Counted from the stretch's first letter, positions 1 through 6,847 are shown. The stretch is 8,851 nt of DNA from JAJZJT01 sp049964655 (GCA_049964655.1 JBMFXC010000090.1:1-8851), one strand, 5' to 3'. The notes: a model not told the origin generated them from the sequence alone. Numbers and translations: made by a program.

Positions 1-84
1 GAGCCCAAGGGCCAGACGCTCGAGCTCGCCTCGGCCGAGGTCGAGGTGGTGACCGGACCGGTCACCACGGTGCTGGCCGGCTGA
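1..84 (+). CDS. 3' end of an unidentified gene (partial)
   Basis: Frame 1 is open from the window edge to a TGA at 82-84 and gives a 27-residue C-terminal tail rich in Val, Thr and Glu (ending VTTVLAG). The composition and strong GC bias at third positions fit a real gene. The alternating hydrophobic/polar pattern suggests beta strands, as in the C-terminal sandwich of many glycosidases, but this is only a guess and I do not recognise the family. It is transcribed towards the transporter operon but is separated from it by more than 600 bp and a strong hairpin, so it is probably a separate transcription unit. Confidence 0.6.
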   Translation, partial: EPKGQTLELASAEVEVVTGPVTTVLAG

Positions 85-212
85 CTCCCGCAGGGGCGTC
101 TGGACCACGGAGACCATCCCGCACCGTTGCCGCCGTGCCCCCGCTGGTGGCTGCGGCCTCGATCGGCCCCGAGGCTTCCGAGTCGCATCGCACGTCCGTG
201 ACGCTCTGCATC

Positions 213-258
213 ACAGCACCGCAACGACCCGCCGATCGGCGGGTCGTTGCGGTGCTGT
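213..258. terminator. Perfect 46-bp palindrome, probable (bidirectional) terminator
   Basis: Two 23-bp arms (213-235 and 236-258) are exact reverse complements with no spacer, so the RNA can form a stem of about 21 bp closed by a 4-nt GATC loop. It lies 129 bp downstream of the stop of the partial gene. There is no T tract on either side (CCCAGAAGG follows), which is common for actinobacterial terminators. A protein-binding palindrome or the remnant of a mobile repeat is also possible. Confidence 0.6.
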
Positions 259-335
259 CCCAGAAGGCACCCGGGGCGAGCGTCCGCGGGCGCTCCCGAG
301 GCGACCTCCGGGGGACCTCGTCGCTCGCCGCCTCA

Positions 336-364
336 CCAGGGAGGTGGCGTCCCCAGGGAGGTGG
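336..364 (+). repeat. 12-bp direct repeat abutting the -35 box
   Basis: CCAGGGAGGTGG occurs at 336-347 and again at 353-364, a period of 17 bp, and the second copy ends exactly where the TTGACA box of the downstream promoter begins. Tandem sites directly upstream of -35 are a usual position for an activator, or for a repressor that occludes polymerase. I see no further copy in the window. The spacing is not exactly two helical turns, which weakens the activator reading. Confidence 0.5.
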
Positions 365-394
365 TTGACACCCCGGCACCCATGGCGGTAGCTT
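365..394 (+). promoter_or_regulatory. Sigma70-like promoter of the permease-GH31 operon
   Basis: A consensus TTGACA at 365-370 is followed after 18 bp by TAGCTT at 389-394, which keeps the TAnnnT positions typical of actinobacterial -10 boxes. Predicted transcription start is near 401. It is the best promoter-like pair in the 650-bp gap before the permease genes and has a direct repeat immediately upstream and an operator-like palindrome immediately downstream. It would give a leader of about 300 nt. Confidence 0.55.
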
Positions 395-403
395 ATCGTA
401 GGA

Positions 404-417
404 CAGAGGTCAGACCA
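404..417. promoter_or_regulatory. Operator candidate, GntR/FadR-like (copy 1)
   Basis: CAGAGGTCAGACCA contains the odd palindrome GGTC-A-GACC at 408-416, about 8-16 nt downstream of the predicted transcription start. The whole 14-mer recurs exactly at 8041-8054 in another promoter region. The core matches five of the six fixed positions of the FadR-subfamily GntR consensus TnGTnnnACnA. A repressor bound here would block initiation of the permease operon. The assignment to a GntR protein is inference; no regulator gene is present in the window. Confidence 0.55.
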
Positions 418-691
418 GATCTCGAGAACGAGGAAGGCAGGTCGGCACGGCCTGAGGGTGCCGTTCGTCGACGGTCCCTCTGCCGGAGGCGCCTCGATAC
501 CTTGTCCCGGGTCCTTGCCGAGGTGCAGGTGGCCTCGGGCGCCGGGGCGTCGGGGGTGTCCCGACGGGGGTCGGAGGACGGGTGGCCAGGGGGTGCCTGG
601 AGCGGCGAGGTGTGCTGTCTGGCCGGACCTGTTCCCTGGACGGCAGGACGCCTTTCGGCTGGTCGTCTGGAGTCTGAAGAGGGAGGGACAG
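418..691 (+). other. Long operon leader with several hairpins
   Basis: No convincing gene lies in this stretch; its open frames are only products of high GC. It contains a 7-bp stem with a 5-nt loop at 548-566 (CGTCGGG / CCCGACG), and a 5-bp hairpin at 586-600 (CCAGG / CCTGG) whose left arm could instead pair as GGCCAG (584-589) with CTGGCC (619-624). Such alternative pairings allow attenuation, but GC-rich sequence readily produces them by chance. No known riboswitch is recognised. Confidence 0.3.
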
Positions 692-745
692 ATGGGCTCG
701 GTCGCAGTCGTAGGCGCTCGCCGACGAGAGCGCTCGGAGTGGTGA
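692..745 (+). CDS. 17-codon upstream ORF overlapping the permease start
   Basis: ATG at 692 is preceded by a strong Shine-Dalgarno stretch (GGAGGG at 682-687, about 5 nt spacing), the best ribosome site in the leader. The peptide is MGSVAVVGARRRERSEW with a TGA at 743-745. That stop overlaps the GTG proposed as the permease start in a GTGA arrangement. The permease GTG itself has only a GGAG placed too close (736-739), so translation of the short ORF followed by reinitiation could set permease synthesis. It resembles no known leader peptide. It could instead be the permease's own ancestral start displaced by a frameshift, since an Arg-rich N-terminus is normal for such permeases. Confidence 0.35.
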   Translation: MGSVAVVGARRRERSEW

Positions 746-1656
746 CGATCACCAGCGTCTGGTCGCGGCGCCGGGGTGGGCTGGAACAGCGGGAGCGGCG
801 CCTGGCCTACCTCTTGCTGGCGCCGACGGTCGTCGGTCTCGTCGCCGTCCTCGCCTACCCAACGGTCCAGACCATCCTGTGGTCGTTCCAGCACTACGTG
901 CTCACGGACCCGACCCAGCGCAACTACACCGTGGCGAACTACCAGCAGATCTGGCACGACCCGGTGTTCTGGGCGGCGCTCCGGTTCACGCTCCTCTACA
1001 CCGTCCTCAGTGTCATCGGGCAGACGGTGGTCGGACTGGGCGTCGCCCTGATGGCGAACCGCGAGTTCCGTGGTCGGAGCCTGTTTCGGGCGGCGCTGCT
1101 CTTTCCGTGGATGATGCCGACGGTGATCACGGCGGTCGTCTGGCGCTTTATGTACAACCCGAGCTACGGGCTCTTCGACGGGGTCTTTGAGAAGCTCGGG
1201 CTGCCCCATCAGTTCGTCTGGCTGGGAACGCCGACCCTGGCCATCTTTGCCCTTCTGATGCTGGCCGTCTGGAAGGTGAACTCGTTCGCCGCCCTGGTGT
1301 TCCTCGCCGGCCTGCAGAGCATCCCTGCCGAGGTGTACGAGGCGGCAGACGTCGACGGCGCCACCGTCTGGCAGCGGTTCTACCGGGTGACGCTCCCGAT
1401 GCTGCGGCCGACGCTCCTCGTCGTGCTCGTGCTCAGGACCGTCGAGGCGTTGCAGGCCTTCGACATCATCTACGGACTGACGCTCGGCGGGCCGGGGAAC
1501 TCGACCCAGAACCTCCCGCTCTACCTCTACGACCAGGCGATCCAGGGGTTGAACTTCGGGTACGGATCGGCGATGGGCGTCATCCTCGCCGTGATGATCG
1601 GGGCGTTCGCCATCCTCTACCTCCGCATCCTCTACCGGCCCGAAGCGATCGGATGA
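742..1656 (+). CDS. ABC sugar transporter permease, MalF/UgpA type
   Basis: This is a 304-residue inner-membrane subunit of a carbohydrate-uptake ABC importer (CUT1-type). It has a short basic N-terminus and about six membrane segments (roughly 21-43, 82-105, 115-138, 162-187, 221-242, 274-298). The cytoplasmic EAA loop that docks the ATPase is intact: E200-A-A, G206 and a following Leu-Pro (218-219). The phrase GLTLGGPGNST before the last helices is typical of MalF/UgpA-like partners. GTG at 742 was chosen because it leaves the usual 20-odd residues before helix 1 and overlaps the stop of the short upstream ORF; GTG at 739 is an alternative. Longer in-frame extensions upstream are Arg/Gly-rich and not credible. 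It is followed after 4 nt by the second permease. Substrate is not readable from the sequence, but the GH31 gene in the operon points to an alpha-glycoside. Confidence 0.93.
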   Translation: MTITSVWSRRRGGLEQRERRLAYLLLAPTVVGLVAVLAYPTVQTILWSFQHYVLTDPTQRNYTVANYQQIWHDPVFWAALRFTLLYTVLSVIGQTVVGLGVALMANREFRGRSLFRAALLFPWMMPTVITAVVWRFMYNPSYGLFDGVFEKLGLPHQFVWLGTPTLAIFALLMLAVWKVNSFAALVFLAGLQSIPAEVYEAADVDGATVWQRFYRVTLPMLRPTLLVVLVLRTVEALQAFDIIYGLTLGGPGNSTQNLPLYLYDQAIQGLNFGYGSAMGVILAVMIGAFAILYLRILYRPEAIG

Positions 1657-1660
1657 GCTC

Positions 1661-2581
1661 GTGAGCACCATCACGCCGGATGTCGAACCGGCACGGGGAT
1701 CGCCCGTCGTTCCCCGTCGGCGCACCGTGCCAGTCGGTCCCCGTCGCAAGCGGACCGCCTGGTACCGCGCCCGGTTCGGGCTCTTCAACGCCAGTGCCCT
1801 CATCCTCGGCCTGTACGCGTTGTTCCCGGTGCTGTGGATCTTCGTCACGTCGATCAAGCCCCAGAGCCAGTTGACCGCCCAGCCCATCGTGCTCGTCCCG
1901 ACGCGCATCACCGGGGCGAGCTACAAGACGGCCTTCTCGCAGGCACCCTTCGGCAGGTTCTACCTGAACAGCCTGATCGTGTCGCTGAGCGCGACGGTGC
2001 TGTGCCTGGTCCTCGGGAGCATCGCCGGGTACGCCATCGCCCGTCTCCGGTTCCGGTACAAGAAAGTCGTCCTGGTGGGGATCCTTGCCTTCTCGTTCTT
2101 CCCCCAGATCACGTCGGTCGTCCCGCTGTTCAGCATCTTCAAGTCGCTGGGGCTACTGAACACCTACTGGGCGCTGATCATCCCCTACACCTTCATGACC
2201 CTGCCCATCTGCGTGTGGCTGATGAACGCCTACCTCCAGGACCTTCCGCGTGAGCTGGAGGAAGCGGGCGTGATGGACGGCCTCAGTCGGTTCGGCACCT
2301 TCTACCGGATCGTCCTGCGCGTCGCCATCCCCGGCATCGTCACCGCCGCCCTGATCGTCTTCGCCACCGATTGGAACGAGTTCCTCTATGCCCTCACCTT
2401 CATGACCAACCTCAACATGCGAACGCTTCCGGTGGGGATCGCCCTGTACCCGGGGCAGTACACCTTCCCTTGGGGCGTCATCAGCGCGGCAACGGTGTTG
2501 GCGCTGGTCCCCGTCGCTCTGGCCGTCTCCGTATTCCAGCGCCGCCTGATCAGTGGGCTCACCCTGGGCGCGGTCAAGTGA
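1661..2581 (+). CDS. ABC sugar transporter permease, MalG/UgpE type
   Basis: This 306-residue inner-membrane protein is the second permease of the heterodimeric importer. About 40 basic, Pro/Arg-rich residues precede six predicted membrane segments (about 43-64, 103-126, 137-160, 167-190, 221-245, 270-292). The EAA loop is present in a slightly altered form, E201-A-G with G207. The phrases PLFSIFKSLGLLNTYW and DWNEFLYALTF are characteristic of MalG-type subunits. GTG at 1661 begins 4 nt after the stop of the first permease with no clear ribosome site, so translational coupling is likely. Its TGA (2579-2581) overlaps the GTG of the GH31 gene. No ATPase gene lies nearby; in actinobacteria a shared MsiK-type ATPase often serves such importers. 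Confidence 0.94.
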   Translation: MSTITPDVEPARGSPVVPRRRTVPVGPRRKRTAWYRARFGLFNASALILGLYALFPVLWIFVTSIKPQSQLTAQPIVLVPTRITGASYKTAFSQAPFGRFYLNSLIVSLSATVLCLVLGSIAGYAIARLRFRYKKVVLVGILAFSFFPQITSVVPLFSIFKSLGLLNTYWALIIPYTFMTLPICVWLMNAYLQDLPRELEEAGVMDGLSRFGTFYRIVLRVAIPGIVTAALIVFATDWNEFLYALTFMTNLNMRTLPVGIALYPGQYTFPWGVISAATVLALVPVALAVSVFQRRLISGLTLGAVK

Positions 2582-5046
2582 CCGCACCCACCTCCGAGAG
2601 GCCCGGGACCGGTGCGGACCCGGCCACGACGACGGCGAGCACGGTGGACCGACCCGAAAACCAGCGCTTCCTGGTCCGTGCCGTCGAATCGGTGGAGCGT
2701 CACGGCGACGCTGTCGACCTGGCCCTCGTGGCCGTCCGCTACGAGCTCCTCGCCCCGCTCCCCGGGTTGATCACCGACGAGGCTCCGGGTGACCAGGGCC
2801 TCGAGCAACGGCTCCCGAACGCCCCGGACCTCGAGGGCGACGACACCACGACGTCGGAGGCCGACCGTCCGCCGGTCGTCAGCCGGCGGGCGACACTGCG
2901 GGTCCGCGCCGCCGACGCTGGCGTCCTGAGGTTCACCCTGGTCCCCGACGGGCCGTGGTCACCCGAGGCCGACGGCCTCGACGACGGCATCCTCGTCGAC
3001 CCCCAGCCCGGACGTGGTGCCCTCGAGGTGGTCGAGGAGGAGGCAGCGGTGCGCGTCTCGACACCCGAGCTGTCGATCCGGTTCCGACGACGGCCGTTCT
3101 CCTTCGAGGTGACCGACGACCTCGGGCGGCGCCTCTTGCGGAGCGGTGGTGACCGGCGCCAAGTCGCCGGCTTTCCCTTCGCTCCCGCACTCTCCTTCGG
3201 TGCCGGGCACACGAGCGTGAGCATCGAGTTGGCGCCGGGCGAGGAGGTCTCCGGATTGGGCGAGCAGTTCGGATCGGTCGTCCACAACGGACGGGCGTTC
3301 GAGCTGGTGGCGACCGATGCCCTCGGTGCCGGGACCGGCCAGGTCTACAAGGCCGCGCCCGTCCTCCACTCGTCGGCTGGTTACACGGTCTTCGTGCACT
3401 CGCCAGGGCCCCTCACGGTGTCGGTCGGGACGCCGTACCCGTCGCTGCTGGAGGTGGACAACGAGGAGGATCGTCTCGACTTCTTCGTCATCGGTGGCGA
3501 CCACCCCAAAGCGCGCCTCACCGCCTACACCGCCCTCACCGGAAGGATGCCGGTGCCGCCGCGCTGGGCGTTCGGCGTGTGGATGTCGCGCTGCCGGTAC
3601 CGATCCCGAGCCGAGCTCGAGGAGGTGGCCGCCGAGCTTCGCTCGCGCCAGGTCCCCTGCGACGTGCTCCACATCGACCCGGACTGGCTGGAGCGAGACC
3701 TGTTGAACTGCGACTTCGTCTGGAGCGAGACCAAGTACCCGGATCCGAGGACGATGCTGGCCGAGCTCGGGGCGCAGGGGTTCCACGTCTCCCTCTGGGA
3801 GCTCCCCTACCTCGACACCGCCGCTCCCCTCTGCGCCGAAGCCGAAGCAGCCGGCTATCTCGTCAAGGGCAGGGACGGCCGACCGGCGCACGTCGCCCGG
3901 ACGTTCTCGCGCGACGGACGGCCGCGGGTGCTCGTCGACTTCTCGAACCCGGAGGCACGCCGATGGTGGAAGGAGCTCAACCAGACGCTGCTCGACCTCG
4001 GGGTGGCGGTGCTCAAGTGCGACTTCGGCGAGGGCCTGCCGGACGACGCGGTGATGGCCGACGGCCGCCCCGGGCGAGCATGGAGGAACCTGTACCCGTT
4101 CTGGTACAGCCGGACGGTTGCCGAAGCGGTCGCCGAGCACACCGGACGGTCGCCGCTGGTGTGGAGCCGGAGCGGGTGGGCGGGGTCCCAGCGGTACCCG
4201 GCCCAGTGGGGAGGTGACCCCGAGACGAGCGTGGCCGGACTGGCCGCCGAGCTCCGGGCCGGGATGAGCTGGGCGCTGTCCGCCCCCGGACTGTGGGCCC
4301 ACGACGTGGGCGGGTTCTACGGCGAGGGCCCGAGCCCCGAGCTCTATGTGAGGTGGGCCCAGGTCGGCTGCCTGTCACCGCTGACGCGCTTTCACGGCCT
4401 GCGTCCGCGTGAACCGTGGGCGTTCGGTGAGGAGGCGTTCGCGATCGTGAAGCGGTTCATCCAGCTCCGCTACCGGTTGCTTCCCTACCTGGTGAGCGCC
4501 GCCGGGGAGGCCAGCCGGTTCGGCTGGCCGGTCCTCCGCCCGCTGGCGCTCGAGTTCCCCGACGAGCCAGCCCTCCGCCACGTCGACCACGAGTACCTGC
4601 TCGGGCCGGACCTGCTGGTGGTGGCCGTCCTCGACGACGAAGCGGGCCCCACGCCGGTAGAGATCGTCCTGCCGGCGGGTCGGTGGGCAGACTTCTGGAC
4701 CGGGGAGGTCCACGCCGGTCCGGCCCGCTTCACCCGGGACGTGCCGCTCGATCGCATGCCGCTCTTCGTGCGAGCGGGCGCCATCGTCCCGATGGGCCCG
4801 GACGGCCAGCACACCGGGGAGATCCCCGAGGACGAGTGGCACCTGCACTGTTGGCCGGTGCCGGGGTCGGCCGGGTCGGTGACGACGGTCTACGACGCCA
4901 AGGACGCCTACCGGTACCGCCTGGTGGCCCGCGCCGACCGCTGGGCTTCGGCTCACGTCGAAGCCGACGAGCCGACGCCGCGTGCTCGTACGGCGACCCT
5001 GCACCTCCCCGGCGGTCTCGACCTCGCGGTGCCGGTGACCCGGTAG
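2578..5046 (+). CDS. GH31 alpha-glycosidase, alpha-xylosidase (YicI)-like
   Basis: This 822-residue glycoside hydrolase is expected to cleave a terminal alpha-linked sugar with retention. Residues up to about 325 form the beta-sandwich seen in GH31 (GEEVSGLGEQFG near 222). The (beta/alpha)8 barrel starts near RWAFGVWMSRCRYRS (329 on). The nucleophile is D482 in KCDFGEG and the acid/base is D547 in QWGGD, both in standard context (WSRSGWAGSQRYP before, WAHDVGGF after). C-terminal beta domains contain the expected MPLFVRAGAIVPM stretch. The order CDF-W-(K/T)YPDP and the WGGD context resemble E. coli alpha-xylosidase YicI, but the substrate strand reads HIDPDWLE (366-373) rather than YicI's HFDCFWM, so specificity is uncertain. 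There is no signal peptide, so it acts in the cytoplasm on imported material. GTG at 2578 overlaps the permease stop (GTGA), indicating coupled translation. It is slightly longer than YicI (772 residues), mainly at the N-terminus. Confidence 0.92.
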   Translation: MTAPTSERPGTGADPATTTASTVDRPENQRFLVRAVESVERHGDAVDLALVAVRYELLAPLPGLITDEAPGDQGLEQRLPNAPDLEGDDTTTSEADRPPVVSRRATLRVRAADAGVLRFTLVPDGPWSPEADGLDDGILVDPQPGRGALEVVEEEAAVRVSTPELSIRFRRRPFSFEVTDDLGRRLLRSGGDRRQVAGFPFAPALSFGAGHTSVSIELAPGEEVSGLGEQFGSVVHNGRAFELVATDALGAGTGQVYKAAPVLHSSAGYTVFVHSPGPLTVSVGTPYPSLLEVDNEEDRLDFFVIGGDHPKARLTAYTALTGRMPVPPRWAFGVWMSRCRYRSRAELEEVAAELRSRQVPCDVLHIDPDWLERDLLNCDFVWSETKYPDPRTMLAELGAQGFHVSLWELPYLDTAAPLCAEAEAAGYLVKGRDGRPAHVARTFSRDGRPRVLVDFSNPEARRWWKELNQTLLDLGVAVLKCDFGEGLPDDAVMADGRPGRAWRNLYPFWYSRTVAEAVAEHTGRSPLVWSRSGWAGSQRYPAQWGGDPETSVAGLAAELRAGMSWALSAPGLWAHDVGGFYGEGPSPELYVRWAQVGCLSPLTRFHGLRPREPWAFGEEAFAIVKRFIQLRYRLLPYLVSAAGEASRFGWPVLRPLALEFPDEPALRHVDHEYLLGPDLLVVAVLDDEAGPTPVEIVLPAGRWADFWTGEVHAGPARFTRDVPLDRMPLFVRAGAIVPMGPDGQHTGEIPEDEWHLHCWPVPGSAGSVTTVYDAKDAYRYRLVARADRWASAHVEADEPTPRARTATLHLPGGLDLAVPVTR

Positions 5047-5160
5047 CGCCACAGCAACCGAGGGTATTCGCCCTGTCGGGCGCCGGGAGGCACGTCGGGC
5101 GTGACGGTTTCTCGGCCCCGGGGCGACGGTGTCGAGATGACCCGCTCGCCACCCCGACCA
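5047..5160. other. Operon end and spacer before the binding-protein promoter
   Basis: No gene is supported here. A short hairpin, CGCCC-TGTC-GGGCG, at 5069-5082 just after the GH31 stop could slow or partly terminate transcription, and a GCCCCGGGGC palindrome lies at 5115-5124. Neither is a strong terminator, so read-through from the permease-GH31 operon into the binding-protein gene is possible. Confidence 0.3.
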
Positions 5161-5189
5161 TTGACTTTGGGGTAGTCGACCGGTACGCT
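5161..5189 (+). promoter_or_regulatory. Sigma70-like promoter of the binding-protein gene
   Basis: TTGACT at 5161-5166 and TACGCT at 5184-5189 are separated by exactly 17 bp; both agree with actinobacterial housekeeping promoters (TTGAcn, TAnnnT). Predicted start is near 5196, giving an untranslated leader of about 160 nt. A separate promoter would let the binding protein be made in excess over the permeases, which is usual for these systems. Confidence 0.6.
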
Positions 5190-5204
5190 CCAGACACGGA
5201 AGTA

Positions 5205-5227
5205 AGTGGTCAGTGGACAGGCCACTG
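5205..5227. promoter_or_regulatory. Operator-like inverted repeat (degenerate copy 3)
   Basis: CAGTGG-ACAGG-CCACTG (5211-5227) is a 6-bp inverted repeat roughly 15-30 nt downstream of the predicted start. The segment GGACAGGCCACTG (5215-5227) matches GGTCAGACCACTG (8045-8057) of the dehydrogenase promoter at 11 of 13 positions, and AGTGGTCAG (5205-5213) matches the left part of the 404-417 site at 8 of 9 positions. It is plausibly bound by the same regulator as the other two promoters, but it is not an exact copy. Confidence 0.4.
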
Positions 5228-5358
5228 GGGGGTCCGCCGCAGTCATCGTGGCCGGTGCCAGCGCTACTGACCGGACAGCACCGAGGTGTCTCGCCCGCCA
5301 CACGTCTCTTGGCCTCGGAGGCGGGGGGTGGGCGCCTCGACCGAGCAAAGGGGATCAG

Positions 5359-6771
5359 ATGACAGCAGCGAGTGGGTCGTCCGGCGAGCAGTCCGTCCCG
5401 ACCGGTCCGGTGCACGCGGGGGTCGAGATCCCCGGGTCCCGGACACTCCTCGACCGGCGGCGGTTCCTCGGGCTCGGCGTGCTGGCGGCCGGCGGTGCCG
5501 TGCTGGCCGCCTGCAGCTCGTCCACGCCGTCGGCGGCGAAGGCGTCGTCGGGCGGGTCGTCCTCGACGGTCATCAAGAAGCAGACCGGGCCGCTGGTGGT
5601 GGCCGGGCCGGTCGACAACACCGGGACGACCACCAAGATCATCGACCAGTGGAACGCGGCGAACCCCGACACGCCGGTGACCTTCCAGACCCTCCCGGAC
5701 GTCACCAACGACGTCTACAGCCAGTACGTCACGGCCCTGGCCGGCGGGGCCTCCACGCCCGACATCCTGACGATGGACGTGACCTATCCCGGCACGTTCG
5801 CCTCGGCGGGCTGGATCCTCCCGCTCGACCCCTACCTCAACTCGTCGATCACCGGTGCCTACAGCTCGACGGTGCTCGACATCGGCAAGTACAACGGAAA
5901 GATCTACTCGCTGCCCGACTACATCGACGTCGGCCAGCTCTACTACCGCACCGACCTCCTCGAGAAGTACGGCGAGAGCGTGCCGGAGACCTTCGACCAG
6001 CTCGTCGCCACCGCCCAGAAGATCCAGGCGGCCGAGCGGAAGACCAACCCGAACTTCTACGGGTTCGTCTGGGAAGGGGCGAAGATCGAGGCCATCACCG
6101 ACGAGTTCTGCGAGTACGTCTGGGGGTACGGGGGCGAGATCTCCAAGGGGTCCAAGGTGACACTCGACACGTCGGCAGGCAAGCAGGCCTTGCAGTTCAT
6201 GTACGACACCGTCTACACCTACAAGATCTCTCCTCCCGGTGAGAGCACAATGCTGCCCAACGACGCCCTCGTGGTGATGCAGGACGGCAACGCGCTGTTC
6301 ATGCGCAACTGGGTCTATGCCTACGCCCTGCTCGAGAACGCCGGTCAGTCGAAGGTCGTCGGCAAGGTGGCGAACGCACCCTTCCCAGGCGCCACCGCCG
6401 GCGGCGGTCACGGCTGCATCGGCGGTTGGGAGTACGGGATCAACGCCAAGTCTGCCCGTCCCGAGGCGGCGTGGCGGTTCATCGAGTACGTCACGGCCAA
6501 GCCACAGCAGGTGGCTCTCTCCATGGGGACGGGCACGCTGTCGGGCCGGACCGACGTCCAGACCGACCCCACCGTCCTCGCCAAGTCGCCGAACCTCAAG
6601 GTGATGCCCCGCCTGCTGGCCGCGGCGAAGAGCCGACCGTCGATCAAGAACTACCCGGAGGTCTCCACCACCATCCAGGCACCGCTCAACTCGGTGATCG
6701 CCGGCCAGGGCTCTGTCTCGTCCGCGCTCGCCACCGCCCAGGCGGCCGTGGCGAACGCGGTCGTCTCCTGA
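5359..6771 (+). CDS. ABC sugar transporter solute-binding lipoprotein
   Basis: This 470-residue protein of the family 1 extracellular solute-binding group captures sugar outside the membrane and delivers it to the permease pair. An unusually long N-region (about 32 residues) leads to RRRFLGLG (33-40), a twin-arginine-type motif, a hydrophobic stretch and the lipobox LAAC with C52 as the lipidation site, then a Ser/Thr/Gly/Ala-rich linker. Family hallmarks follow: STPDILTMDVTYPGTFASAG, a hinge-like stretch NGKIYSLPDYIDVGQLYYRT, and GGWEYGINAKSARPEAAW near the C-terminus. ATG at 5359 has AAGGGG at 5348-5353 with 5-nt spacing; the reading frame is open further upstream to 5206, but that segment overlaps the operator-like repeat and lacks a ribosome site. 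It has its own promoter 170 bp upstream and a strong hairpin downstream. Ligand is not known. Confidence 0.93.
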   Translation: MTAASGSSGEQSVPTGPVHAGVEIPGSRTLLDRRRFLGLGVLAAGGAVLAACSSSTPSAAKASSGGSSSTVIKKQTGPLVVAGPVDNTGTTTKIIDQWNAANPDTPVTFQTLPDVTNDVYSQYVTALAGGASTPDILTMDVTYPGTFASAGWILPLDPYLNSSITGAYSSTVLDIGKYNGKIYSLPDYIDVGQLYYRTDLLEKYGESVPETFDQLVATAQKIQAAERKTNPNFYGFVWEGAKIEAITDEFCEYVWGYGGEISKGSKVTLDTSAGKQALQFMYDTVYTYKISPPGESTMLPNDALVVMQDGNALFMRNWVYAYALLENAGQSKVVGKVANAPFPGATAGGGHGCIGGWEYGINAKSARPEAAWRFIEYVTAKPQQVALSMGTGTLSGRTDVQTDPTVLAKSPNLKVMPRLLAAAKSRPSIKNYPEVSTTIQAPLNSVIAGQGSVSSALATAQAAVANAVVS

Positions 6772-6783
6772 GGGCACGATGAT

Positions 6784-6820
6784 GCCGTCCCGAGCCACCG
6801 ACAGGGTGGCTCGGGACGGC
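6784..6820. terminator. Strong hairpin, probable bidirectional terminator
   Basis: A perfect 16-bp GC-rich stem (6784-6799 with 6805-6820) closed by the 5-nt loop GACAG begins 12 nt after the stop of the binding-protein gene. There is no T tract. It is placed to stop rightward transcription from the binding-protein gene and leftward transcription from the convergent dehydrogenase. Confidence 0.75.
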
Positions 6821-6847
6821 GATGCCCTCCGAAGGGATGCCGGAGTC

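Noticed and set aside
404..417. Direct control by fatty-acid regulator FadR
   Set aside because: The core resembles the FadR site, but nothing in the window concerns fatty acids; many GntR-family regulators share this type of site, so only the subfamily is proposed.
247..741. In-frame N-terminal extension of the first permease
   Set aside because: The added 165 residues are Arg/Gly/Ser-rich, include the promoter, operator and leader, and are absent from all permeases of this type.
211..1911. 566-codon open frame on the minus strand opposite the permeases
   Set aside because: Highly Arg/Pro/Asp/Gly-rich, no recognisable domain, and it lies opposite a well-supported permease; a by-product of GC-rich third positions.
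2959..4302. 447-codon open frame on the minus strand inside the GH31 gene
   Set aside because: Composition is that of an antisense shadow and the sense strand carries the full set of GH31 motifs.
2578..5046. GH31 as a sulfoquinovosidase, with the two dehydrogenases acting on sulfolactate
   Set aside because: Attractive because sulfoquinovosidases are GH31 and SlcC/ComC are of these two dehydrogenase families, but the QDW and Arg/Trp pattern that binds the sulfonate in YihQ-type enzymes is absent here, and the strand aligns better with YicI. No other sulfoglycolysis gene is visible.
4375..6798. 807-codon open frame on the minus strand opposite the GH31 and binding-protein genes
   Set aside because: Low-complexity composition with no family motifs, antisense to two clearly recognisable genes and crossing their promoter and terminator; not a gene.
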